A stretch of DNA of 64,000 nucleotides. Origin: Erythrobacter sp. EC-HK427 (GTDB lineage Bacteria > Pseudomonadota > Alphaproteobacteria > Sphingomonadales > Sphingomonadaceae). The first letter of the stretch is position 1, and each line of letters opens with the position of its first letter. The notes under the pieces are model-generated. The model was given only the letters and a program-made list of their open reading frames with translations, did no database searches and had not been told where the DNA came from. The position numbers were made by a program, and so were the translations under genes. This document shows, piece after piece, positions 27,825-35,753 of the stretch. Location of the stretch: NCBI RefSeq assembly GCF_902498745.1, contig NZ_LR701479.1:1182292-1246291 (forward strand), written 5' to 3'.

Positions 27825-29005
27825 TGCGGGTCTCCTGTCGAAGCGCGTGCGGGGGCTTTGCGTTCGGGCAGGCCCAGCATCGCGCGCTTTTCGTGTTCGT
27901 CGAGAAAGTCTGCCGCGCTCACCTGGCTCCACAGCCGCTCGCGGTCTTCGGAGAGCGCGGGCACGCGGTCGAGATCGACCGTTAGCGCCAGACCGGGGAA
28001 CCACGGCGCCAGCCCTTGCGAGAGCGCGCCCAGCAGATTGTCCGCCATCGGCAACAGGGTGAGCCGCCACAGCGCGCGGTTCGCCTCGCGGTAATTGGCG
28101 TAGGTGTTGTCCCCCGGCAGGCCGAGCAGCATCGGCGGCACGCCGAATGCGAGCGCAATGTCGCGCGCGGCGGCGGCCTTTAGCTCGGCAAAGTCCATAT
28201 CGGCGGGCGACAAGGCAAGGCTCTGCCATTTGAGCCCGCCTTCCAGCAGCATCGGCCGCCCGGCATTGCCACCGCCCTGGTACGCCTGCGCCAGCTCCGC
28301 CTTCAGCCGCTCATACTGCTCGGTGGTGAGCCCGCTGGTATCGCTGCCCGCTTCATAGACCAAAGCGCCCGATGGCCGGGCCGCGTTTTCCAGCAGCGCG
28401 CGGTTCCACTCCGCCGCCGCATTGTGGATTCCCACCGCCTGCGCGGCAGCGGCGAGGCAGCCCGCGCCGTAATGGTCGTCGGTCGGGTGAAAGCCCTTGA
28501 GGTGGATGACGCAGGGCCAGCCATCGGCATCCTCCACGGGCAGTTCGAGCGTGCGCTCCCCCGGACGGTAGCGATAGGCGACGGGCCAGCCATCTGCCCC
28601 CTGCACAATGCTGACCCGCTCGGGCCGCAGCGCGTAGAGCTCGACCGGCTTGCCGCTGCCATCGCGGGCGATCTGCACAAAGGCATTGCCATGCAGCAGC
28701 AAATGCGCCGCGAGCGTTTCGAGCAGCGACTGCCCGCCGCTGGTGGCGCGGATGAGCGCGATGGCGGCAGGATCAGCCTCGGCCAGCGGCGCGCTGCCCA
28801 CCCCCTCGGCGACAATCCGCACACTGCGCTGCGCCACCGGATTATCGCAATAGGCGCGCTGCACCGCATCGCGATAGGCAAAGGGCGGCCGCGTGCCGCC
28901 GCTCTCGTAAGCCGAGCCCCACGGCGCGGCAAAGGTGCGGGCAAGCGGCACACGAGAAGGCGCCCCGCCCTTGAAGGCGGAGCGTAACGATGTGAGGAAT
29001 GACAT
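27821..29005 (-). CDS. Phage portal protein, GTA g3 type
   Basis: 394 residues from ATG 29005. HK97-family portal (PF04860 type): AYCDNPVAQRSVRIVAEGVG near the N-terminus, LAAHLLLHGNAFVQIARDGSGKPVELYALRPERVSI in the middle and AFGVPPMLLGLPGDNTYANYREANRALWRLTLLP in the wing/clip region. The short length is usual for GTA portals. It appears intact, although the capsid genes that should follow are missing. Confidence 0.88.
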   Translation of the reverse strand: MSFLTSLRSAFKGGAPSRVPLARTFAAPWGSAYESGGTRPPFAYRDAVQRAYCDNPVAQRSVRIVAEGVGSAPLAEADPAAIALIRATSGGQSLLETLAAHLLLHGNAFVQIARDGSGKPVELYALRPERVSIVQGADGWPVAYRYRPGERTLELPVEDADGWPCVIHLKGFHPTDDHYGAGCLAAAAQAVGIHNAAAEWNRALLENAARPSGALVYEAGSDTSGLTTEQYERLKAELAQAYQGGGNAGRPMLLEGGLKWQSLALSPADMDFAELKAAAARDIALAFGVPPMLLGLPGDNTYANYREANRALWRLTLLPMADNLLGALSQGLAPWFPGLALTVDLDRVPALSEDRERLWSQVSAADFLDEHEKRAMLGLPERKAPARASTGDPQ

Positions 29006-29044
29006 GGGGGTTCCTTTGGTTTTTGGATGGTCGACCAACACCCG

Positions 29045-29127
29045 CTCGTCTTGAGCCTGTCGAAGGGCGCGAGTGCCAACGTCGTAGGCGTACAGCCAGC
29101 TTCGCTTCCGACAGGCTCAGGACGAAC
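29045..29127. repeat. REP-like inverted repeat (TTGAGCCTGTCGAAGG family)
   Basis: Left arm 29047-29066 (GTCTTGAGCCTGTCGAAG) and right arm 29105-29126 (CCGACAGGCTCAGGACGAAC) are near-complementary. The same element type occurs at 50088-50174 and 54876-54958. It lies between the portal gene and the divergent gene at 29183. Confidence 0.7.
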
Positions 29128-29182
29128 GAAATATTAGATTTAGGCGCTATGGCGGAAAAGCTGACACATCTCGGAGCGCGCC

Positions 29183-30166
29183 ATGTACCCCGATTACGAC
29201 GACATTCTCGAAGTGGCTAGCAAGCCTCCACTGTGGTGGGACAAAGGCGTTCCGCGCTTCCGTCCCTTCACTCCGCATCACGTATATCCCGCCACGCAGG
29301 TCGCGCTTGTGCATACAGAGTGCCAAGACTGTCGCACCCGATATGACATCGCAGTCACTTCGGCTTTCTTGGGCAACAATCTGCGGGACTTGCTTGCCTT
29401 TTACCGTGAACTGGGCGTCGGCGATCCGCCCAATGCCTGTGGCTATCCGCCAATACCCCGTACCTTGAATTGCACAGGCCGAGTAATGAACTCGCTAGAG
29501 ATTGAAATTCTCGAATTCTGGGAAAGCGAAGACGGTCGCCCTGGAAAACTCCTACGCCAACCCGATCTAGAAGGACGGCTTGCGGACGCTGATCGCTCGG
29601 AAAGCACCAACCAATGGGGAAGCTCGGTTTTCGACAGGATACATTCGGCGGGGCGTGGCGAAGAATTGAGACGGGTGCGGATGGCGGGTGACCGCGACAA
29701 AGTCCTCGCAATGCTTGGAGACTTCGGGTGTGAACGGGCACCGCAAGTTGCGCAAATGCTGATTAAGCGTTCACAACCCCCGCACCCTAGGCACCACCCT
29801 CCGCTCCCCCAGCATCAGTTCGGTCAGCGCCCACACCAGTGCGTCGGCCCGGTCGGGCGAGCGGCCGGGGCCTTCGTAGCCGCCGCCGGTCAGCATTCCG
29901 CACATCTGGTCTTCCAACTCGGGCAGCATCCCGACATGGGCGACGCGGCCTGCTTCGTAGAGCGCGGCGACCGGTTCGGCACGGGCGACTTTGCCGCGGC
30001 TCGCGTGCACCTTCTTCACCGGCAGCGTGATATCCGCCGCGCGCAACACGCTCAAAACCATATCGCCGCCCTGATTGGCCTCGGCGACGACGCGGTCGGC
30101 CTTCCATTCGCGAGCGGTCACCGCCACGCGCCGTGCCCAGGCTTCGGGCGAGGGTGCCTCGATTGA
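29183..30166 (+). CDS. Uncharacterised protein inserted between GTA portal and terminase, with run-on C-terminus
   Basis: Open frame of 327 codons from ATG 29183 with GGAG eight bases upstream. The first 195 residues look like a real protein of a small alphaproteobacterial family (MYPDYDDILEVASKPPLWWDKG, a Cys-x-x-Cys in HTECQDCRTRYDIAV, GDPPNACGYPP). From about 29770 the frame enters the antisense strand of the terminase gene and has no stop for 130 codons, so the C-terminus is likely a run-on after loss of the native stop. It is on the opposite strand to the GTA genes. Confidence 0.6.
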   Translation: MYPDYDDILEVASKPPLWWDKGVPRFRPFTPHHVYPATQVALVHTECQDCRTRYDIAVTSAFLGNNLRDLLAFYRELGVGDPPNACGYPPIPRTLNCTGRVMNSLEIEILEFWESEDGRPGKLLRQPDLEGRLADADRSESTNQWGSSVFDRIHSAGRGEELRRVRMAGDRDKVLAMLGDFGCERAPQVAQMLIKRSQPPHPRHHPPLPQHQFGQRPHQCVGPVGRAAGAFVAAAGQHSAHLVFQLGQHPDMGDAACFVERGDRFGTGDFAAARVHLLHRQRDIRRAQHAQNHIAALIGLGDDAVGLPFASGHRHAPCPGFGRGCLD

Positions 30167-31102
30167 GGCATCGTGCAGCACCCGCCCTTCGCCGCCCGCC
30201 GTCAGCGCGGCGACGATGATCCCGCAGGCATCGCCCTTCGCGCTTGCAGGCGGATCGACCCCGATGACGATGCGCGCTGTGTCCTCCAGACAGGCAGGCA
30301 GGCGGCACGCCTCTAACAGGCTGCGCGTCCAGAGCGCGCCTTCAATGTCGGTGAGCAGCTCGCCTTCCAGCTCCTGCCGTCCCAGCGCGCTCTCGCCGTA
30401 TTGCCGCTTCATCGCGCCAAGAAACTCGACGGGAAGATGCGCCGCGTTGTCATAAGTGGTGCCGCGTGTAACGACGAGATCCGGATCGCTGCCATCGCTG
30501 ACCAGTCGCCGCATCAGCGGCACGGCACGCGGCGTGGTGGTGGCGACCACTTGCGGATGGTCGCCCAGCCGCAAGCCCATTTGCAGATTGTCCCATGCGG
30601 CCTCGGCGCGTCCTGCGGCATTGTCCCATTTGGCAATTTCGTCGCACCAGGCATGGCTGTGCTGCGGGCCACGCAGACTTTCGGGCTCGCCTGCCGAATA
30701 GAGCGTCGCCTGCGCCCCGCTTGGCCAGGTCAGGCGCCGCAACGACGGTTCGAAATGCGGTTCTTCGTCATGCTTGCAGCAAGCCAGAATGCCGCTTTCG
30801 CCTTCGACCATGACGGCGCGAGCCTCGCCCAGAGAGCGGGCGACAAGAGCGATGCGCGCATCTTCGTGTTGGCACGCAATGTGCCGCACCCATTCCGCGC
30901 CTGCCCGCGTTTTGCCGAAGCCGCGTCCTGCGCAGATCAACCACAGTCGCCATGCGGTCTGCGGCGGCATCTGCTCGGGCCGTGCCCAGAGTGGCCAATA
31001 GCTTTCGAGCGCGTCGCACTCGTTGTCGTCCAGCTGGTCATAGAAGGCGCTGCGTTTGCGTCGCCCGATGGTGTCGAGCGCATATCTTTGCTCACTGCCC
31101 AT
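29771..31102 (-). CDS. GTA large terminase / DNA-packaging ATPase
   Basis: 443 residues. Walker A-like CAGRGFGKTRAGAEW near residue 55, Walker B with CDEIAKWDN, and a C-terminal RNase H-type nuclease domain beginning VIGVDPPASAKGDACGIIV and containing VVAEANQGGDMV and DRADALVWALTELMLG. The match in layout is to RcGTA gene 2 and sphingomonad homologues. The start overlaps the stop of the small terminase gene by 11 bp. Appears intact. Packages random genomic DNA into heads in active GTAs, but head genes are absent here. Confidence 0.9.
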   Translation of the reverse strand: MGSEQRYALDTIGRRKRSAFYDQLDDNECDALESYWPLWARPEQMPPQTAWRLWLICAGRGFGKTRAGAEWVRHIACQHEDARIALVARSLGEARAVMVEGESGILACCKHDEEPHFEPSLRRLTWPSGAQATLYSAGEPESLRGPQHSHAWCDEIAKWDNAAGRAEAAWDNLQMGLRLGDHPQVVATTTPRAVPLMRRLVSDGSDPDLVVTRGTTYDNAAHLPVEFLGAMKRQYGESALGRQELEGELLTDIEGALWTRSLLEACRLPACLEDTARIVIGVDPPASAKGDACGIIVAALTAGGEGRVLHDASIEAPSPEAWARRVAVTAREWKADRVVAEANQGGDMVLSVLRAADITLPVKKVHASRGKVARAEPVAALYEAGRVAHVGMLPELEDQMCGMLTGGGYEGPGRSPDRADALVWALTELMLGERRVVPRVRGL

Positions 31103-31736
31103 GGCTGCTGGCCTGTTGGGCGGCAGCCTTGCGCGCCTCCCGCTTTTCGGCCTGCAAGCGGCGCTCGCGCATTTTCTCCAGTTTCGCCTCGAGACTGGCG
31201 AGCACTTCCTTCCGGTCGCGCTTGCCCCGCCGCGCCTTTTCGCGCGCCACGGTCTCGCGATGTGCGGTCAGCAAACGCAGGGCATTGGCCACGTCCATTT
31301 TGCGGTCTGCCTCTGGGCTCCGCAAATGGCCGAGCAGCTCCATTTCGAGGCTGGTATACCCTTCATAAAGCGCGTGTTCCCACTTCGCGGCAAACTCGCG
31401 ATCGTTGCGCCGCATCCGGTAGACAGTCGACAGCGGCACATTGGCAGTGCGCGCCGAGGCGGCGATGTTGGATGTTTGCGCCAGCAATTCGAGGAACTGG
31501 TGCTGCCATTTCCCGTCACTGCTGTTCGGCAACGCATCGACCGGCACGAAGAGGTCGCCAGTATGCAAAGCCGCCTTCCATGCGTCGTCAAAACGTTGGT
31601 TGCGCCTGCGCTGATCATAGATTGCCTTGCGCGATACCGGTGCCGCTTCAATTGCCCTGTCTACGCTCCGTGTGGCAGCGAGCGCCGTCAGGAAGCCGGG
31701 AATCCATGCAGGCCCCGGGATCGTTATTTCCGCCAT
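31092..31736 (-). CDS. GTA small-terminase-like DNA-binding protein (g1-like)
   Basis: 214 residues. Two helix-turn-helix-like units: RSVDRAIEAAPVSRKAIYDQRRR near the N-terminus and TSNIAASARTANVPLSTVYRMRR in the middle, then a long charged coiled coil (EKARRGKRDRKEVLASLEAKLEKMRERRLQAEKREARKAAAQQ). Position directly before the large terminase with an overlap fits GTA g1, shown in Rhodobacter to be the small terminase. Its upstream region holds a leftward terminator and then the IS1595-type insertion. Confidence 0.8.
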   Translation of the reverse strand: MAEITIPGPAWIPGFLTALAATRSVDRAIEAAPVSRKAIYDQRRRNQRFDDAWKAALHTGDLFVPVDALPNSSDGKWQHQFLELLAQTSNIAASARTANVPLSTVYRMRRNDREFAAKWEHALYEGYTSLEMELLGHLRSPEADRKMDVANALRLLTAHRETVAREKARRGKRDRKEVLASLEAKLEKMRERRLQAEKREARKAAAQQASSHGQ

Positions 31737-31769
31737 AATCCCTCCAGAAAATGCAGGCGGGCAGGCACG

Positions 31770-31806
31770 AAAAAGGGCGGCCCTCCGGTGAAGGAGGCCG
31801 CCCTTG
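31770..31806 (-). terminator. Leftward intrinsic terminator upstream of the GTA cluster
   Basis: AAGGGCGGCCCTCC and GGAGGCCGCCCTT form a long stem with a GGTGAA loop. The A-run on its left gives a T-run on the minus strand, so it stops leftward transcription coming from the 35-kb side. Before the transposon inserted it would have lain about 110 bp behind the gene at 35061-35597. Confidence 0.75.
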
Positions 31807-31853
31807 GGTGATTCGTGCTGCCGACTCGCTTTATCGCGATGTTCGACTTATGT

Positions 31854-31878
31854 GGCGATTATGTACTTTACAAACCCA
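31854..31878. repeat. Left terminal inverted repeat of the IS1595-family element
   Basis: Starts GGCGATTATG and ends AAACCCA; 25 of 25 bases match the reverse complement of 34957-34981. The target duplication ACTTATGT lies immediately outside at 31846-31853. Confidence 0.95.
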
Positions 31879-31952
31879 GCCAATATAGGATTGATAACAT
31901 GAGCAAAAAGTACACAATGGCGTTTGCCAGACTGGTTCGCTTGAAGGTCGTG

Positions 31953-31994
31953 ATGGACTTGGCTAGACTTCTGCGCGTTCCAGTCCAAGTCCAT
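31953..31994. other. Hairpin behind the 102-residue cargo gene
   Basis: ATGGACTTGG and CCAAGTCCAT are perfect 10-bp complements around a 22-bp loop. There is no T-run on either side, so it is not a standard intrinsic terminator. It lies between the left transposon end and the 102-residue gene and might take part in transcript end or transposition control. Confidence 0.4.
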
Positions 31995-31999
31995 CAATC

Positions 32000-32308
32000 T
32001 TATTTCACCACTACTGATGGTAAAAGCGATCGCAGCGTCATTTGATCTTTGATGTTCCCGCGCGCAATAGCGTCATCGTAACGTACATCCAAGACAAGCA
32101 TCTTATCCTTAGTGGGGCTGAATTTGCTCAGGTACAAACGGCGTTCGAAAGTTTCTAAAGTTTCGTTCGTTTCGCAAAGGCAAAAGGATGTGGTTTCCAG
32201 CCAAAATTTTGGGCATTTCTTGATTTCATCCATCAAGCTCTCATACCGTTCATTATAGGAATTCGCGGTGTCATAATGGATATTGAAGCTCACGGCGTAG
32301 GTTGCCAT
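32000..32308 (-). CDS. Transposon cargo: 102-residue uncharacterised protein
   Basis: Begins MATYAVSFNIHYDTANSYNERYESLMDEIKK and contains FWLETTSFCLCETNETLETFERRLY and DKMLVLDVRYDDAIARG. The alternation of strand-helix-strand resembles small ferredoxin-fold proteins such as Cas2-like or 'SinR-like' mobile-element proteins, but I cannot assign it firmly. It lies inside the IS1595-type element. A 10-bp perfect hairpin (31953-31962 with 31985-31994) lies directly behind its stop. Confidence 0.6.
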   Translation of the reverse strand: MATYAVSFNIHYDTANSYNERYESLMDEIKKCPKFWLETTSFCLCETNETLETFERRLYLSKFSPTKDKMLVLDVRYDDAIARGNIKDQMTLRSLLPSVVVK

Positions 32309-32425
32309 AACGGTGTGCCTTTCGGACTAACGCAACCGTCTTGACCTTCGAGTGAACAGGGCTAGTGTGTCCCTGCTGTTTCAAGCTCAGTCCACCAGAC
32401 GGTTGCTCTAAAACCAAGGTGGAAT

Positions 32426-32460
32426 GAATGGGGCCGGGTCGGAAGCTCGGCCCCTATTCA
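32426..32460. other. Hairpin in the gene-free gap of the transposon
   Basis: GAATGGGGCCG and CGGCCCCTATTC-like arms form a stem of about 10 bp in the 235-bp gap between the 102-residue gene and the small membrane-protein genes. No reading frame is supported in this gap. It may be a terminator-like or structured RNA element. Confidence 0.35.
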
Positions 32461-32543
32461 TGTCAGTCGACATGATTCCGACTCAAGCCGTTGAAAGCGA
32501 ATCCCTTTTCCAGTTTTTCTGGGGATTATTTGAACTAAGCCCG

Positions 32544-32648
32544 TCAGAGCGCAGCGAATAGCGCCCGCACAATCCAATAGCCGAGCGGTGCCAGCATCAG
32601 GAACAGCAGGATCGAGAATTCGATTTCTTCGCGATTAAGCTGGCGCAT
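32544..32648 (-). CDS. Transposon cargo: 34-residue single-helix membrane peptide
   Basis: From ATG 32646-32648, MRQLNREEIEFSILLFLM followed by a hydrophobic stretch ending LFAAL. One membrane helix. A longer in-frame start at 32729 is possible but overlaps the neighbouring small gene. Third in a run of tiny minus-strand genes. Coding status is based on position and hydrophobicity only. Confidence 0.4.
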   Translation of the reverse strand: MRQLNREEIEFSILLFLMLAPLGYWIVRALFAAL

Positions 32649-32688
32649 CCGGTGCAGATAAGGCGGGCAGGCCGATGTAGGAAAGTGA

Positions 32689-32817
32689 TTATTGATCTCT
32701 CCGGTTGCGGAGCAGTTTCTCAATCGCATCTAGCTTCGTCGCTATGTGATACAAAAGTGAAAGCGCCATAAAGCCAGCGCCGTATGCCAATGCGCTCGGC
32801 AGCCATTCGTGGCTCAT
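32689..32817 (-). CDS. Transposon cargo: 42-residue membrane peptide
   Basis: Starts MSHEWLPSALAYGAGFMALS with one membrane helix, then a charged tail (KLDAIEKLLRNRRDQ). Its ATG overlaps the TGA stop of the 45-residue gene before it (ATGA), which supports real coding. No family recognised; the form is like small holin-like or toxin-like peptides. Confidence 0.5.
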   Translation of the reverse strand: MSHEWLPSALAYGAGFMALSLLYHIATKLDAIEKLLRNRRDQ

Positions 32818-32951
32818 TTAGCCTTCTCCGACTTTACCTTCGCCAGCTTACCCAGGCGTTCTTTGAAGCGCGCTTCGTCGTCGTCGCATTCGAGGTCGCG
32901 GGCTGCCTCTTTGAACTTCTCCAGTTGCGTTTTGTCTTTGGTGTCAGGCAT
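32814..32951 (-). CDS. Transposon cargo: 45-residue acidic helical protein
   Basis: Starts MPDTKDKTQLEKFKEAARDL and is rich in Glu, Asp and Lys, predicted all-helical. Similar short proteins accompany IS1595-type cargo genes. It is divergent from the DUF3800 gene, whose ATG lies only 10 bp away, and coupled by ATGA to the 42-residue membrane peptide downstream. Confidence 0.55.
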   Translation of the reverse strand: MPDTKDKTQLEKFKEAARDLECDDDEARFKERLGKLAKVKSEKAK

Positions 32952-32961
32952 ACCCCGCTCC

Positions 32962-33744
32962 ATGATCCGCTTGTACGTTGACGAACAGGGTACTGATACC
33001 CTGACTAATCTTGACCAAGATAAGCATCGTTTCCTCAGCCTAACAGGTGTCGCGCTGAATCGCGAGTACGCACGCGATAATCTTGTACCCGCCATAAACA
33101 GCTTGAAGGGCGACTTGTTTAATGAAGACCCTGATGAGCCCTTCTCTTTGCACAGAAGCCACATTTTGGGTGGCAACGGCCCGTTCCATAAAATCCGCAC
33201 AGATGACGCGTTCAAAGCGCAGTTTAACCAGCGTATCACTGATATATTTGTGGACACAGATTACAAGGTCATCACGGCCCTAATCGACAAACAATGGATG
33301 GTGAAACAGTGGCATTGGGAGCGAAGGCATCCCTACCATTACCTAATGGAAATCCTCGTCGAGAAATTCGCGCAATATTTGGAGCGCGCTGGCGATATCG
33401 GCGATATAATGCCTGAAAGCAGACAAAAAAAGGATCGGTTACTGCAATCAGAGTACGCCCGTGTGCGTGCAGAAGGTACTCAATATGTAGACAGCGCCCG
33501 CATACAAAGCGTGTTGCGGGGTGGTTCACTTAAGTTCCGTACGAAGCGCGACAATATCGCGGGCTTGCAGTTGTGTGATCTATTAGCTCATCCAAGTCAC
33601 ATGTTTGTGCGAGAGAAAATGGGGCACAACGTTAATCGAAGCGCGTTCTCGACAATGGTGGGGAACATCCTACTTAATCATGGCAAGTATGATCGATCTG
33701 CGTCAGGCAAAGTTAAAGGCTATGGCTACAAACACCTTCCATGA
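32962..33744 (+). CDS. Transposon cargo: DUF3800 protein
   Basis: 260 residues from ATG 32962. N-terminal MIRLYVDEQGTD matches the YVDESG-type acidic motif of DUF3800; ITALIDK and the late GLQLCDLLAHPSHMF fit its conserved QLxDLxA block. The fold is thought to be RNase H-like, which would make a nuclease role plausible; this is inference. DUF3800 genes are frequent cargo of IS and defence regions. Only gene on the plus strand inside the element. Confidence 0.8.
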   Translation: MIRLYVDEQGTDTLTNLDQDKHRFLSLTGVALNREYARDNLVPAINSLKGDLFNEDPDEPFSLHRSHILGGNGPFHKIRTDDAFKAQFNQRITDIFVDTDYKVITALIDKQWMVKQWHWERRHPYHYLMEILVEKFAQYLERAGDIGDIMPESRQKKDRLLQSEYARVRAEGTQYVDSARIQSVLRGGSLKFRTKRDNIAGLQLCDLLAHPSHMFVREKMGHNVNRSAFSTMVGNILLNHGKYDRSASGKVKGYGYKHLP

Positions 33745-33944
33745 ACACAAAGGGCGGCCTATGAGCCGCCCCGATGGATTAATGTACCATCCGTGTACCA
33801 CCCGCCGTAGCAGTGGATTAGCTGTCTAAATACACAGATATCGCAGAAAAATCAAGAAATTAGATTGATTCAAGATCAATGACTTAGCGCCAACGCGACT
33901 TTCTGCGTGGCTTGAATCCTGGCAACCATAGCTGCTCTGCGCTC

Positions 33945-34913
33945 TTAGGCGCGGATATCAGATTGGTTGTAGGTCAAACGCTTGCCTGCGATGCCCTTCA
34001 CCGCTTCCGCGCTGCGCTCTCGGTCGTCAAAGCCGTTTGCAGTGCGCGTGTTGTACCGGAACTCGAACTCGGCAAGGTAGCGGTGCAAGTGATGCTCTGC
34101 GCAATGCTGGTACACGCCGCGCATACCGCGCTTGAAGATCGAAAACGCGCCTTCGACGGTGTTGGTGTGAATAGTGCGGTCGTTAAGATCGACGTACTGG
34201 CCAGCGCCATGCAGCGTCTTGCCATGCTCGGCAAATTCAGCGCCGATCTTGCGGTACATCGTGGCTTCGTCAGTCATTAGGCGCGCTTCACGGCTAATGT
34301 TGCCGAGAACGATGGGGTGAATGTCTGCTGCGCTGGCGTTGGCAACGTGGAACCATTTGCTCTTGCCCGTCTCACGGTCTACGAGGGTGACGACAGCGCG
34401 CTTATGGCCAGTACCGCCACGCTTCATGTCCACGCCCTTTTTGAAGCCAATGTAGGTTTCGTCCACTTCGACAGCGCCACCGCCATTGCCAAACGGTTGT
34501 GCCAGATCACCGGAGCGCATTGCTTCGCGGATACGGTGAGCAAGGAACCACGCGCTCTTGTACTGGACTTCGAGTACGCGGCTAAGCTGGTGGGCGCTAA
34601 TGCCCTTCTTGCTGGACACCATAAGGTGAACGGCCTGTAGCATCTTGGTGAGGGGCAGGCGGGCGTGTTCGAACACGGTGCCAACCTTGGCGGTGAACTG
34701 CTTACGGCACTCACCGCACTTCTTAAGGCCGTGGCGCACCTTGCCTTCGGGATTCTTCACGCTCGCCTTGGTGCGCACACCGGACAGATCGTACACGCGA
34801 CCGCCAACCGTACCGCAATGCGGGCAAACAATTCCGTCAGCCCATACGATGCTTTCAAGGTACTCGTATGCCTTGGCGTCGTCGTGGAAATGAGGGGATG
34901 AAAGAACCGACAT
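33945..34913 (-). CDS. IS1595-family (ISXO2-like) transposase
   Basis: 322 residues from ATG 34913 with GGAG upstream; a GTG at 34949 is also open. N-terminal zinc ribbon (CPHCG and CGECRKQF), helical recognition region (HLMVSSKKGISAHQLSRVLEVQYKSAWFLAHRIREAM) and DDE catalytic domain with VEVDETYIG, MTDEATMY and NTVEGAFSIFKRGMRGVYQH. Intact from start to stop. It ends 1 kb from the DUF3800 gene direction and lies at the right end of the element. Confidence 0.93.
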   Translation of the reverse strand: MSVLSSPHFHDDAKAYEYLESIVWADGIVCPHCGTVGGRVYDLSGVRTKASVKNPEGKVRHGLKKCGECRKQFTAKVGTVFEHARLPLTKMLQAVHLMVSSKKGISAHQLSRVLEVQYKSAWFLAHRIREAMRSGDLAQPFGNGGGAVEVDETYIGFKKGVDMKRGGTGHKRAVVTLVDRETGKSKWFHVANASAADIHPIVLGNISREARLMTDEATMYRKIGAEFAEHGKTLHGAGQYVDLNDRTIHTNTVEGAFSIFKRGMRGVYQHCAEHHLHRYLAEFEFRYNTRTANGFDDRERSAEAVKGIAGKRLTYNQSDIRA

Positions 34914-34956
34914 GGTGATATTGCTCCGTTGTTGAGCATTATCTACCACTTAGTCG

Positions 34957-34981
34957 TGGGTTTGTAAAGTACATAATCGCC
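34957..34981. repeat. Right terminal inverted repeat of the IS1595-family element
   Basis: Exact reverse complement of 31854-31878. The copy of the target duplication ACTTATGT is at 34982-34989, directly outside. Confidence 0.95.
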
Positions 34982-35060
34982 ACTTATGTGCCGGAACAGC
35001 GTCACAATGTCAATAAAAAAGTGCCATAGCGGTTACTTTGTTGGAGAAGGGAGGTCCCTG

Positions 35061-35597
35061 CTACTGCAGCGTAGCGCCGAAGAGTGCTGCAACGCGCGCT
35101 TCTTCCTGTCGCAGCTCAAAAAGGTGCTGATCGAAATCTTGCGCTAGCCTTTCCATCGCGAAATTCACCGCGCGCATCTCGAGTTCGCGCTGGGTTTCGC
35201 CCGTGGTGTCGTCAATCATCCGGAGTTCGTTCGCCCATCGGGGGGAGGAGATCATCCGGTTCGTGTCAATAATGCCCACGACAGCCCATGCCACAGACCG
35301 TTCCAAGCCGTTGCCCGAATCTGTCATCAGGGTGATGCTCAGATTGTTGGCGCGAAGCTGCGCGCACAGGGTCTCGAAACTTTCGAAGTCAAACTGGAAC
35401 TCCTCGATGAGGGCCGAGGTATTCGCCGCTGCCATAAAACGGATTTCGCACCCGGCAGCCGCTGGCGGCGGCGTTTCCGCCTGGGCGAAAGCGGCGCCCG
35501 GCAGAGCTGGCGTGCAAGACAGTGCCGCCGCCATCATGCACCGCCGCAGAACGCGGCGTGCAGCCGCCCGATTGTTCGAAAAAACCTGTGCCCCCAT
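35061..35597 (-). CDS. Secreted protein of unknown function
   Basis: 178 residues. Signal peptide ends near AAFAQAETPPP. The mature part has one Cys pair (GCEIRFMAAANTSALIEE...FETLCAQL) and a helical C-terminal half (ETQRELEMRAVNFAMERLAQDFDQHLFELRQEEARVAALFG). No family recognised. It was probably followed at about 110 bp by the terminator now on the other side of the IS1595-type element. Confidence 0.7.
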   Translation of the reverse strand: MGAQVFSNNRAAARRVLRRCMMAAALSCTPALPGAAFAQAETPPPAAAGCEIRFMAAANTSALIEEFQFDFESFETLCAQLRANNLSITLMTDSGNGLERSVAWAVVGIIDTNRMISSPRWANELRMIDDTTGETQRELEMRAVNFAMERLAQDFDQHLFELRQEEARVAALFGATLQ

Positions 35598-35753
35598 GGC
35601 CGAATCCCCTTTGCGTGTCCGCCACCCTGATTATCGTTTGTGCGGCTCGTGTCCAATTACACTTGCTGTTAGGCGCACGCATTCGCCTTGCGCGCTACGG
35701 GCCGCTTGCCTAGAGGCGCAGCCAGCGCCCACCTGCCTGAAAGCTCCCCCGCC

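Larger units (their letters stand above)
31854..34981. mobile_element. IS1595-family transposon with cargo genes
   Basis: A 3128-bp element. The ends 31854-31878 and 34957-34981 are perfect 25-bp inverted repeats. Both are flanked by the 8-bp direct repeat ACTTATGT (31846-31853 and 34982-34989), the target duplication length known for IS1595. It carries an intact ISXO2-type DDE transposase at one end, a DUF3800 gene, a 102-residue protein and three very small genes. The left two thirds have a clearly lower GC content than the host DNA. The perfect repeats suggest recent insertion. Confidence 0.93.

Noticed and set aside
30401-31738. Plus-strand open frame across the terminase genes
   Set aside because: Antisense of both terminase subunits; composition is typical of a shadow frame.
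31737-31845. tRNA or attachment site next to the transposon
   Set aside because: No cloverleaf or T-loop consensus; the flanks are explained by a terminator and the 8-bp IS target duplication.
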